Assembly: GCF_021162145.1 (NCBI RefSeq)
Contig: NZ_JAGGZH010000026.1
Coordinates: 1-60,520, forward strand
Reading direction: 5' to 3'
DNA from: Thermotoga sp.
GTDB taxonomy: Bacteria > Thermotogota > Thermotogae > Thermotogales > Thermotogaceae
Length of the DNA stretch: 60,520 nucleotides
A program made the position numbers and the translations under genes. Positions 9,508 to 20,922 of the stretch are shown piece by piece. How positions within the stretch are numbered: position 1 is the first letter of the stretch; each line of letters starts with the position of its first letter. A model generated the notes under the pieces. The model had not been told where the DNA came from. It made no database searches and saw only the letters and a list, made by a program, of their open reading frames with translations.

Positions 9508-9509
9508 TT

Positions 9510-9548
9510 TCAGTGACCACACCACCAGCACCGGCATACTTTTCTCAT
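9510..9548 (-). CDS. 12-residue Cys-rich leader peptide (MRKVCRCWWCGH)
   Basis: The minus-strand ORF ATG (9548) to TGA (9510) encodes MRKVCRCWWCGH, with three Cys, two adjacent Trp and a C-terminal His in 12 residues. GAGGTGG precedes the ATG at normal spacing, and the ORF is the first translatable element after a consensus promoter whose start point would lie almost on that SD. It sits 56 bases upstream of the ferredoxin start. I infer a translated leader peptide controlling the ferredoxin/NifX-like genes; a tiny metal-binding peptide is the alternative. No known family recognised. Confidence 0.6.
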   Translation of the reverse strand: MRKVCRCWWCGH

Positions 9549-9566
9549 GACTTCCACCTCAGGAAA

Positions 9567-9595
9567 ATTATATACTTTCTACATATATTTGTCAA
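9567..9595 (-). promoter_or_regulatory. Consensus sigma-A promoter of the leader peptide-ferredoxin-NifX-like unit
   Basis: On the minus strand TTGACA (9595-9590), a 17-base spacer and TATAAT (9572-9567) give a perfect consensus promoter. Predicted initiation near 9560 leaves almost no 5' leader before the GAGGTGG of the 12-codon ORF. Confidence 0.85.
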
Positions 9596-9631
9596 ATGAA
9601 AAAAACGAAGAGCTCGAAAAAAGGTGTGAAG

Positions 9632-9661
9632 GTTTTCATACCTCAAAGGAAGCATTGGAAC
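9632..9661 (+). repeat. Single degenerate CRISPR-like repeat
   Basis: These 30 bases begin GTTTTCATACCTCAAAGGAA and end ATTGGAAC. They match, at about 25 of 30 positions, my recollection of the Thermotoga CRISPR repeat read in this direction (GTTTCCATACCTCTAAGG..., ending ATTGAAAC). No second copy occurs at a spacer's distance on either side, so this is a solitary relic or a repeat-like sequence, not an array. No cas genes are in the window. Confidence 0.5.
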
Positions 9662-9822
9662 TCTAACATACAAAAAGTACCATCAGCTACTGTTTGGAAA
9701 GGTGGAACAACCGCATATTCGAAGAAAAAGAATCTGCATAGCTTCCAGTATCACAAATGCACATGAATCTTTTCACTGCCGGTAATTGCATACTATACAT
9801 TCCAACGTTAACTTCCCCTTAA

Positions 9823-9851
9823 TTGCCTTCGTTTTGAAATACTGATACAAT
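9823..9851 (+). promoter_or_regulatory. Promoter of the lysine biosynthesis operon
   Basis: TTGCCT (9823-9828), a 17-base spacer and TACAAT (9846-9851). Initiation would fall near 9858, about a dozen bases before the 5' strand of the riboswitch P1 helix, the expected geometry. Confidence 0.7.
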
Positions 9852-9869
9852 TAAGCTAAAGTAAACAAC

Positions 9870-10046
9870 GACCCGACGGAGGAGCGCCCGAGATGAGTAG
9901 GCTGCCTCTTCAGGGGAGGAATTGGGGGCAGTTGAAAGGCGAGGGCGCCGAAGGGTATAGGGTTCCTCCCGCCCTATACGCCTGGGGGTATGGGGAATAC
10001 CCATACCACTGTCACGGAGGTCTCTCCGTGGAGAGCCGATCGGGTC
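9870..10046 (+). ncRNA. Lysine riboswitch aptamer (L box)
   Basis: P1 is formed by GACCCGA (9870-9876) and TCGGGTC (10040-10046). Conserved L-box elements follow in order: GGAGGAGCGCCCGAGATGAG, AGGGGAGG, GAAAGGCGAGGGCGCCGAAG and a P5-type hairpin CACGGAG/CTCCGTG near the 3' end. The layout matches the structurally characterised T. maritima asd riboswitch. Lysine binding stabilises P1 and is expected to favour termination ahead of asd, giving feedback control over the whole lysine operon. Confidence 0.95.
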
Positions 10047-10076
10047 TGGAATCAAAAAAAATGATTTCAGACCTGA
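10040..10076 (+). promoter_or_regulatory. Alternative hairpin sharing the 3' strand of riboswitch P1
   Basis: TCGGGTCTGGAATCA (10040-10054) pairs with TGATTTCAGACCTGA (10062-10076) over 15 bp, including two G-T wobbles, around a loop of seven A. The first seven bases are also the 3' strand of P1, so this helix and the ligand-bound aptamer exclude each other. It probably forms in the lysine-free state. Confidence 0.7.
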
Positions 10077-10081
10077 TTTGG

Positions 10082-10113
10082 CGTCTCTTCGGGGAGCGAA
10101 GAGACGTTTTTTT
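10082..10113 (+). terminator. Intrinsic terminator of the lysine riboswitch
   Basis: CGTCTCTTCG (10082-10091) pairs with CGAAGAGACG (10097-10106) around GGGAG, followed by seven T (10107-10113). It lies 33 bases upstream of the asd ATG and is the expected output element of the riboswitch. Confidence 0.88.
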
Positions 10114-10146
10114 ATCATTGTTTATTCGTAAAGAGGAGGGAAGAGG

Positions 10147-11124
10147 ATGAAAGTAGGAGTGGTAGGTGCCACGGGAGAAGTTGGACGAGCAATGGTGAAG
10201 GTTCTTGAAGAGTTCAACGTTCCAGTCACAGAACTGAGGTTGTTTGCCTCTGAAAGATCTGTGGGGAAGGAGATAGAGTTCAAAGGTGAGAAGGTGAAGG
10301 TAGAGCTCCTCACGGAAGATTCGATGAAATGGGACTGCGATTATTTTCTGTTCTCAGCGGGTGCTAGTGTTTCGCGAAGGTTCGCCCCCATAGCTGCTGA
10401 GAATGGTGTTACGGTGATCGACAACTCTTCTGCTTTCAGGATGGAAAAGGATATTCCCCTTATTGTACCTGAGGTGAACTCTCACCTGCTCAAGGGATAC
10501 ACCGGCATAATAGCGAATCCCAACTGTTCGACGATACAAATGATCCTGTCCATATACAAATTGCACGAAGTTTATGGAATAGAGGAGATCTTTGTGGCAA
10601 CATATCAATCTGTTTCTGGAGCGGGTCACAAAGGCATCGAAGAACTCTTGTCTCAGGAAAGAGGGGAAGACGTTGTTAAGGTGTTTCCAAAACCGATTCA
10701 CAGAAATGTCATACCTCTGATCGGTGATGTACAGAGCAATCTTTTCACCCAAGAAGAGATGAAAATGGTGAACGAAACAAGAAAGATTCTAAACGATTAC
10801 TCGATAAGGGTCTATCCAACGACTGTGAGGGTTCCCGTTCTCTACGGCCACTCCGAAGCGATCATGGTGAGGTTAAAAAAACCGTTCGAGTCGTTGGAGA
10901 AGGTTAAAGAGGTCATAGCAACCGGAGAAGACGTGGTGGTGACGGACGATCTGGTAACTGCCATAGACGTTGCAGGAAAGAACGAAACGTACGTCTGTAG
11001 ATTGCGGCAGGGTGACGAACGCTCCGTTCTGTTCTGGAACGTATCAGATAACATTCGCGTTGGAGCCGCAACCAACGCGGTGAGAATCCTATTGAAACAC
11101 GCGAAGATGAACGAAAGGATGTGA
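10147..11124 (+). CDS. asd: Aspartate-semialdehyde dehydrogenase
   Basis: 325 residues. The N-terminal NADP-binding motif is VVGATGEVG, and the catalytic cysteine is C127 in NPNCSTIQ. The SVSGAGHKGIEEL loop and VPVLYGHSEAI region are typical of bacterial Asd. It reduces beta-aspartyl phosphate to aspartate semialdehyde, the branch-point substrate for DapA. ATG preceded by GAGGAGGGAAGAGG. First gene of the lysine operon, under the lysine riboswitch. Confidence 0.96.
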   Translation: MKVGVVGATGEVGRAMVKVLEEFNVPVTELRLFASERSVGKEIEFKGEKVKVELLTEDSMKWDCDYFLFSAGASVSRRFAPIAAENGVTVIDNSSAFRMEKDIPLIVPEVNSHLLKGYTGIIANPNCSTIQMILSIYKLHEVYGIEEIFVATYQSVSGAGHKGIEELLSQERGEDVVKVFPKPIHRNVIPLIGDVQSNLFTQEEMKMVNETRKILNDYSIRVYPTTVRVPVLYGHSEAIMVRLKKPFESLEKVKEVIATGEDVVVTDDLVTAIDVAGKNETYVCRLRQGDERSVLFWNVSDNIRVGAATNAVRILLKHAKMNERM

Positions 11125-11128
11125 AAAA

Positions 11129-11826
11129 GTGGTCTGTTACTCTGCGAACGGAAACACTTTTCTGTTGGTTGATAACACGGAGAAAAAGATTTCCGATGAT
11201 GAAAAGCCGGTTTTTGTGAGGAATCATGCAGGAGATCTGGACGGTGTGATATTCGTTGAAAAGGTAAACGAGGAGTTCTTCATGGACTACTACAACCGTG
11301 ATGGAAGCACGGCGGCCTTCTGTGGAAATGGTGCCCGAGCCTTTTCACAATATTTGATAGACAGAGGGTGGATCAAGGATGAAGAATTTTCTTTCTTCTC
11401 AAGAGCCGGTGAGATAAAGGTTATTGTCGAAGACGGTGTGTGGGTCAGAATGCCGCGGCTTTCTGAAAAAAGAGAAATGACCGTGAATGGATATAACGGA
11501 TACTTTGTGATAGTAGGTGTGCCCCACTTTGTCGTCGAAGTGGAGAATGTAGACAAGATCAACACGGAGAAATTGGGAAGAGATCTCAGGAACAAAACGA
11601 ACGCGAACGTGGATTTTTATCAGGTGATCGAAGATGCTTTGAAAGTGAGAACTTACGAACGAGGTGTTGAGAGGGAAACGAAGGCTTGTGGAACGGGAGT
11701 CACAGCGGTTTTTGTGGTGCACAAAGACAAATCGGGATTGAACGAGGTGAAAATTCATGTTCCAGGAGGTACTCTGTTTGTGAAAGAAAAAAGCGGTGAA
11801 ATCTTCCTGAAGGGGGAAGTGAGAAG

Positions 11827-11842
<16 letters not shown>
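11129..11842 (+). CDS. dapF: Diaminopimelate epimerase
   Basis: 237 residues, shorter than the roughly 275 usual, from a GTG four bases after the asd stop. The N-terminus SANGNTFLLVDN matches the family's GxGNDFVxxD region. The two catalytic cysteines are C65 (FCGNGAR) and C187 (ETKACGTGV). It interconverts LL- and meso-diaminopimelate, the substrate of LysA. The 3' end overlaps dapA by 16 bases. Confidence 0.93.
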
Positions 11843-13358
<1,516 letters not shown>

Positions 13359-13359
13359 A

Positions 13360-14061
13360 ATGGACGCCAGAGAGATCATAGAGATGATAGCAAAGGCAAA
13401 AAAGAAAACCCCTGTGGTTGCTTATATAAAGGGAAAACTCGGCGAGATAGACTTCTCGAAATTCAAGTTCTTTGGGGACGATAGGTTTGGAATACTCTTT
13501 GGAGAGTACGAAGATTTCAAAAGGTTACTCGAAGAACATAGAGAAAAAATAGAGGACTATCATCTGGAAGTGAGAGCAAGGAACTCTGCACTTCCCCTCG
13601 CGGACATCACTAAATACAGAGCTCGAATTGAGCCTGGAGCGATCATAAGAAACATGGTGGAGATCGGAGAAGGTGCTGTGATCATGATGGGAGCCGTTAT
13701 AAACGTTGGAGCGATGATAGGAGACGGTACGATGATCGATATGAACGCCGTTATCGGGGGGAGAGCCATCATTGGGAAAAGATGTCACATCGGAGCAGGC
13801 GCGGTTATCGCTGGGGTTATAGAACCTCCAAGTGCAAAGCCGGTAGTAATAGAGGATGAAGTGGTCGTGGGTGCAAACGCGGTGATTCTTGAAGGAGTTA
13901 CCGTTAGAAAAGGTGCGGTCGTTGCGGCAGGCGCGGTTGTAACGAAAGATGTTCCACCTTACAGTGTGGTTGCCGGTGTACCCGCTCGTGTGATAAAGCA
14001 GATAGACGAGAAGACAAAAGAGAAAACCAGGATCATTGACGAGCTGAGAAACCTGGAGTGA
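13360..14061 (+). CDS. dapH: Tetrahydrodipicolinate N-acetyltransferase
   Basis: 233 residues. The ATG at 13360 was chosen because GGAGGTG lies just upstream; the frame is open further 5' inside dapB without an SD. The C-terminal two thirds is a left-handed beta-helix with hexapeptide repeats ([19 protein letters not shown]). Length and sequence fit the acetyltransferase DapH rather than the succinyltransferase DapD, and the acetyl-specific deacetylase three genes downstream agrees. It acetylates tetrahydrodipicolinate. Confidence 0.92.
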   Translation: MDAREIIEMIAKAKKKTPVVAYIKGKLGEIDFSKFKFFGDDRFGILFGEYEDFKRLLEEHREKIEDYHLEVRARNSALPLADITKYRARIEPGAIIRNMVEIGEGAVIMMGAVINVGAMIGDGTMIDMNAVIGGRAIIGKRCHIGAGAVIAGVIEPPSAKPVVIEDEVVVGANAVILEGVTVRKGAVVAAGAVVTKDVPPYSVVAGVPARVIKQIDEKTKEKTRIIDELRNLE

Positions 14062-14075
14062 TGGAGGTTGCAGAG

Positions 14076-16492
<2,417 letters not shown>

Positions 16493-17569
16493 ATGAACGA
16501 GATCGAACTGAGACATCTTCTTCACATGAATCCAGAGCTTTCTTTCGAGGAATTCAAAACCAAGGAGATCTTGAAAGCAGCAGTCCAGAAGATCGGTTAC
16601 AAAGAGATAGTAGAAGTTGCTGAAACGGGACTGGTTGTTGAGAAAAGAGAAACAGAAGGCCCCTATGTTGTCCTGAGGGCGGAGATGGACGCCCTTCCCA
16701 TCAAAGAAGAGACGGGATGGGAATTTGCTTCAAGAAACGATTACATGCACGCCTGTGGACATGATTTCCATATGAGCGCTCTCTTCGGTGCTATGAAACG
16801 ATTGAAGACAGCGAAAAAAAACTTTCTTTTTATTTTTCAGCCGGCCGAGGAGACCGGGGGTGGTGCAAGAGAGGTTGTTGAGTTCCTCAGGAAAAACTAC
16901 GATATCAAAGCCGCCGTTGGATACCATGTGACAGACGAGTATGACGTGGGCACGGTGGCATCCAGATCCGGGGTGTTGTTTGCTTCGGCGACGGAGTTCG
17001 ATGTATACTTTAAGGGTGTCCCCGCTCATATTGCCTTTGCCGAAAAAGGAAAGGACGCGCTGAAAGCAGCAGCCTCCTTCCTGCACTGGCTCTACGGTAG
17101 AAGCTGGGACACTCTTGTTGGAGTCGGCAGGATCCTCGGTGGCCAGGTGAGGAATGTGATCCCGGCTGAAGTGAAGATAGAAGGCACCATAAGGGCAAAG
17201 ACTCTGAGGATAGCAGAAGAGGCTCTATCAGAGATGATGAATCAACTTCTGTGTCTCAAAGACAGAATTGGTGTTGATTTCTCTCTCGAAAAAGGGAGTG
17301 TCTATCCAGAAGTAAAGGTCGATGCAAAGCTTTTGGAGATCTTGAAGAAAACGTGTGAAAGACTGAATCTCAGGTTCATTGAATGCGAGATGAAGAGAAC
17401 GGGAGAAGACTTTGGATACTTCACGCAGGTGTTTCCGTCTCTTTCCTTCTGGTTTGGCGTGGGAGAGGGGGAAGAGCGAGTAGGTCTTCATCATCCTCGC
17501 TTTCTTCCGAAAGATGAGTACATACCCATGGCATCAGAGCTTCTTGCCTCCCTCGCGGTGGCAATATGA
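16493..17569 (+). CDS. dapL: N-acetyldiaminopimelate deacetylase (M20 metallopeptidase family)
   Basis: 358 residues. The M20D amidohydrolase fold shows LRAEMDALPIKEETG, the metal-binding YMHACGHDFHMSALFG, and the catalytic glutamates in FQPAEETGGGA; a dimerisation domain lies between. With DapH in the same operon, the substrate is very probably N-acetyl-LL-diaminopimelate rather than a generic N-acyl amino acid. The symbol follows B. subtilis usage for the deacetylase and should not be confused with the LL-DAP aminotransferase of the same name. It immediately follows lysA and overlaps fur by 4 bases. Confidence 0.85.
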   Translation: MNEIELRHLLHMNPELSFEEFKTKEILKAAVQKIGYKEIVEVAETGLVVEKRETEGPYVVLRAEMDALPIKEETGWEFASRNDYMHACGHDFHMSALFGAMKRLKTAKKNFLFIFQPAEETGGGAREVVEFLRKNYDIKAAVGYHVTDEYDVGTVASRSGVLFASATEFDVYFKGVPAHIAFAEKGKDALKAAASFLHWLYGRSWDTLVGVGRILGGQVRNVIPAEVKIEGTIRAKTLRIAEEALSEMMNQLLCLKDRIGVDFSLEKGSVYPEVKVDAKLLEILKKTCERLNLRFIECEMKRTGEDFGYFTQVFPSLSFWFGVGEGEERVGLHHPRFLPKDEYIPMASELLASLAVAI

Positions 17570-17994
17570 GGAGTGTGAAGGAGATGAACTTAGAGGAAAT
17601 CGTTGAACAGTTGAAGACAAAGAAGATCAAACTGACCACCCAGAGGATGGAAATCATCAAGTTCATATCGGGAATGAAAAAGGGACATTTCGAAGCAAAA
17701 GAACTGTTTGCTGTCCTTTCGAAGAAAATACCATCGCTCTCCATAGCGACCCTCTACAGTACCCTGTACCTTCTGGTGGATCTCGGTGTGATATATTCCT
17801 TCAGCGATGGGCAAAGAACCGTATTCGATTTCAATCCTGTTCCACACGGGCATTTTATATGCAAGATCTGTGGAAGGATAGAGGATGTTGAGATAAAAAA
17901 GTTGGAGCTGGGGGAAATTAAAGGGAAGAGAGAGAAGATAGAGCTTGTCATACGCGGTGTATGCGAAGATTGTCTGAAGAGGGTGAAAGATTGA
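17566..17994 (+). CDS. fur: Fur-family metalloregulator
   Basis: 142 residues from the ATGA overlap; starts at the downstream GTG or ATG (17584) are also possible. The N-terminal winged helix (LTTQRMEIIKFI, SIATLYSTLYLLVDLGVI) is the DNA-binding domain. The C-terminal dimerisation domain has H94/H96 (PHGHFICKICGR) and two CxxC motifs (C99/C102, C133/C136) forming a structural zinc site. Whether it senses iron, zinc or peroxide cannot be told. It is an unexpected passenger at the end of the lysine genes. Confidence 0.9.
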   Translation: MRSVKEMNLEEIVEQLKTKKIKLTTQRMEIIKFISGMKKGHFEAKELFAVLSKKIPSLSIATLYSTLYLLVDLGVIYSFSDGQRTVFDFNPVPHGHFICKICGRIEDVEIKKLELGEIKGKREKIELVIRGVCEDCLKRVKD

Positions 17995-18383
17995 GATTTC
18001 TCACCCAGTTCTTGTCCATTCTCCTCATACTTGTGGGCACGATGGGATTTGTGGGGTGGGTAGCGCTTTACCTCCTTGCACCCTACATTCACACATTTTT
18101 GGGATTGAGCATTCCAGATGACACACTTTTGATGTTGCTCTTTTGGTTTCTTCCGTTTCTTTGCTCAGGTGTCTCTTTGAACTATTACGCGTCTTCCGGT
18201 AGGAAGTGGCTTGCGGTACTCGGCTTTCTTCTCCTCTTTCCCTCCCTAGTGATTCAGCTTTATGGGCTTTACGCCTTTGGAGGCATCATCTCCAAAGCCA
18301 GTTTTGTGTATCTTCTTTTTCTACTCTTCACTGTGGTGTCGCTGGCTTTCTTCCTGACCGTCATCAGGAGGGATGAACGCTGA
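17991..18383 (+). CDS. Small four-helix membrane protein, function unknown
   Basis: About 130 residues from a TTG at 17991 overlapping the fur stop. Four hydrophobic segments are visible: residues about 6-30, 45-62, 68-88 and 97-120. Short polar loops include SGRKWL, and the basic tail is IRRDER. I recognise no family. It lies between fur and tmcAL with overlaps on both sides, so it belongs to the same transcript. Confidence 0.72.
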   Translation: MRFLTQFLSILLILVGTMGFVGWVALYLLAPYIHTFLGLSIPDDTLLMLLFWFLPFLCSGVSLNYYASSGRKWLAVLGFLLLFPSLVIQLYGLYAFGGIISKASFVYLLFLLFTVVSLAFFLTVIRRDER

Positions 18384-19657
18384 AAGTTTTGGGAGTCATA
18401 GTGGAGTATAACCCGTTTCACAACGGGCACCTCTATCACCTGAGCCTCGCCAAAGAGATTGTGGAGCCTGAGTATACAATCGCGGTGATGAGCGGGAATT
18501 TCTGTCAAAGAGGAGAACCCGCGGTGATAGACAAATTTGCGCGCACTGAGATCGCGCTGAGAATGGGAGTAGATGTTGTTCTGGAACTTCCAACGGTTTT
18601 CGCCACTCAGGATGCCGGTGGATTTGCCTTCGGCGCTGTAAGCTTACTGGACGCTACGGGTGTTGTGACGGACGTTGTTTTTGGAAGTGAATCCAACGAC
18701 ATAGATTTTCTGTGGCAAGTAGCGAAGATCCTATTTGAACAGCCTGAGGAGTATCGAGTGTCCTTGCATGAAGAATTGAAAAAAGGCCACTCCTTTCCAA
18801 ATGCGCGCAAATTTGCACTGATGAAGTATTTTTCGTTCAAAGGTTGGAACGAAAGAAATATTTTGAGACTCGAAAAGTCCAATGACATACTAGGAGTCGA
18901 ATATCTGCATTCTGCTCTCCGAATAGGGTCTCCCATCAGGTTCCACACAATAAAAAGAGTGGGTGCAGAGGAGAAAGATGTTTCGTTTAAGGGACGGTTT
19001 TCCAGTGCCACAGCGATCAGAAATCTCCTGAGAGAAAAGAGATGGAATGAGGCCAGAGAGTCTCTTCCGGAGGCGTCTTATGAAGTCCTGATGAGGGAAT
19101 TCAAAGAGGGAAGAGGTCCCGTTTTTCTTGAACACATAGGAGATTTCATGCTAGCGTTCTTCAGGTTGAAAGATAGGGAGTATTTCGAAAAAATACACGG
19201 ATTTTCCGAAGGACTCGAAAAAAGATTTCAGGTGTGTTCCAGGCGAACGGGATCATACAGGGATTTCTTGGAATGCGTTAAAACAAAGAGATTCACTTTC
19301 TCACGAATAAGAAGACTGTGTCTTTTCTCCGTGCTGGAAATGAGTAAGAAGTTCGTCGAAAAAAGTAACGTAAGGGGTCCTCAGTACCTTAGGGTACTCG
19401 GTTTCACTGAGAAGGGAAGGGAAATTCTAGCAGTCATGAGAAAAAAAGCGAAACTCCCCATTGTGACCAATATGTCTCTCTACAGAAAGATACTGAAAAG
19501 AACAGAACTGCCTGTGGACAAAAATCTCTTCATCGAACAGCTGCAACTCGACGTGAAGTCGACCAATTTCTACTCTATGTTCTTCCCCTCAAAAGAACAA
19601 AGATGTGGAGAAAGAGACTTCGCAATTCATCCTGTCTTTCTGAGAGCAGAAACGTAG
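18380..19657 (+). CDS. tmcAL: tRNA(Met) cytidine acetate ligase
   Basis: 425 residues if translation starts at the CTG 18380, which lies 7 bases after AGGAGGG and gives the canonical N-terminus MKVLGVIVEYNPFHNGHLYH; the first conventional in-frame start (TTG 18389) is too far from that SD. The nucleotidyltransferase-like HxGH motif is HNGH, with SGNFCQRGEPAV following. TmcAL activates acetate with ATP and forms N4-acetylcytidine at the tRNA-Met wobble position. The 3' end overlaps the convergent rsmB gene by 31 bases. Confidence 0.92.
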   Translation: MKVLGVIVEYNPFHNGHLYHLSLAKEIVEPEYTIAVMSGNFCQRGEPAVIDKFARTEIALRMGVDVVLELPTVFATQDAGGFAFGAVSLLDATGVVTDVVFGSESNDIDFLWQVAKILFEQPEEYRVSLHEELKKGHSFPNARKFALMKYFSFKGWNERNILRLEKSNDILGVEYLHSALRIGSPIRFHTIKRVGAEEKDVSFKGRFSSATAIRNLLREKRWNEARESLPEASYEVLMREFKEGRGPVFLEHIGDFMLAFFRLKDREYFEKIHGFSEGLEKRFQVCSRRTGSYRDFLECVKTKRFTFSRIRRLCLFSVLEMSKKFVEKSNVRGPQYLRVLGFTEKGREILAVMRKKAKLPIVTNMSLYRKILKRTELPVDKNLFIEQLQLDVKSTNFYSMFFPSKEQRCGERDFAIHPVFLRAET

Positions 19658-20922
19658 AACGGGGTGAGAGTCTCATCTGGAAGCATCAAAAATCCAAAAC
19701 CATCCCACAATCCTTCTACCCCGTAATCTTCCAGTTTCTCCCTCAAGTCGATCACCTCAAAATCAGGCGTTTGGCTGGCAAAAGCTTTTATCACCTCTGT
19801 GTTCTCTTCTTTTGTCACAGTACACGTACTGTACAGAAGAATTCCACCTTTTTTCAAGAGCTTCCACGCCTGAGAAAGTATTCTAAGTTGCTTTTTTGAA
19901 AGTTCACTGAATTCTTCTTTCTTCACTCTCCTCAATACCTCTGGATGGTGTCTTGCCGTTCCTAGTGAAGAACACGGTACATCTACGAGAATTCGATCAA
20001 ACGCATCCTGGACGTATTCCGTGAGGTGTTCTGCATCTGCAAGCTTGATCTTCACGGAGGAGAGCTTCAATCGCTTCACATGTTTTGTGACCAGCTGTAA
20101 TCTTTCCATGCTCACATCCGTTGCCAGAATTTCACCTGAGTCTTTCATCAGTTCGGCAATGAAAGTTGTTTTTCCACCTGGTGCAGAGCACGTATCCAGT
20201 ACTTTCATGTTCGGTCTCAAGTCCATCAGCAACGGTACCATCTGGGAAGATTCACCCTGAACTGTTGCAAAGCCTTCCGTTATGACCCTTGAGTTGTTCA
20301 GGGGAACCCCCAGTTTCTTTATCACAATTGAAAACGGAGAATGTTTTCCATAGACGGCTTCTGCTCCCTCCTTTGAGAGGATCTCTATGACCTCGTCCCT
20401 GGTTGTAACAAACGAGTTCACGCGAAGCACTGTCGGGAGCGGTTCTTGATTCCACTCCATGATCCTCAGCACCACGTCTTTTGGGAGAAAAGATCTCCAG
20501 TAATCGACTATCCACTTCGGATGTGAAAGGGCAACATGAAGATCACTGGGAGGTGGCACACTCTTTATTCTCCTCAACACAGCGTTAATCAGCTTTTTGA
20601 AGCTCTCGTTCTTGATCAGCTTTACTGTTTCACTCACCGCAGCGTAATCTGGAACGCCGTCCATGAAGAGGAGTTGGTAGGTTCCCATTCTCAATGCTAC
20701 TCTTACAGCTGGCGGAATGTCGGTCTTTTTGAGAAGCTGATTTATGTACCAGTCCAGAAGCTCTTCCTTTCTCATGACTCCCCACACGAGTTCTTTGAGG
20801 AATCTCCTGTCTCTATCGCTCAAAACAGAGAGGACGCTGTCCACGTCCTCTCTGCCTATGAGCCTCTCCTTTTCGTACTTTCGCAGGAGCCTATAAGCGA
20901 GTAGTCTCACATTTGTCGTCAT
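19627..20922 (-). CDS. rsmB: 16S rRNA (cytosine-C5)-methyltransferase RsmB (Sun)
   Basis: 431 residues. An N-terminal NusB-like RNA-binding domain (about 1-125) is followed by the SAM-dependent methyltransferase domain. CSAPGGKT (245-252) is the SAM loop. C317 in DVPCSSLGT and C367 in YSTCTVTKEEN are the two cysteines used for release and catalysis. It methylates C967 (E. coli numbering) of 16S rRNA. The start overlaps the peptidase stop (ATGA). Last gene of the minus-strand phoH operon. Confidence 0.94.
   Translation of the reverse strand: MTTNVRLLAYRLLRKYEKERLIGREDVDSVLSVLSDRDRRFLKELVWGVMRKEELLDWYINQLLKKTDIPPAVRVALRMGTYQLLFMDGVPDYAAVSETVKLIKNESFKKLINAVLRRIKSVPPPSDLHVALSHPKWIVDYWRSFLPKDVVLRIMEWNQEPLPTVLRVNSFVTTRDEVIEILSKEGAEAVYGKHSPFSIVIKKLGVPLNNSRVITEGFATVQGESSQMVPLLMDLRPNMKVLDTCSAPGGKTTFIAELMKDSGEILATDVSMERLQLVTKHVKRLKLSSVKIKLADAEHLTEYVQDAFDRILVDVPCSSLGTARHHPEVLRRVKKEEFSELSKKQLRILSQAWKLLKKGGILLYSTCTVTKEENTEVIKAFASQTPDFEVIDLREKLEDYGVEGLWDGFGFLMLPDETLTPFYVSALRKTG

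Noticed and set aside
9687-9800. 37-residue minus-strand ORF (starts MYSMQLPAVK) in the gap upstream of the lysine operon
   Set aside because: No SD at the right distance, no promoter, no recognisable composition; probably chance in an AT-rich junction.
9600-9822. Possible CRISPR array
   Set aside because: Only one degenerate repeat can be seen; no second copy within 30-45 bases on either side, so no array is called. The rest of this stretch shows no other feature I can support.
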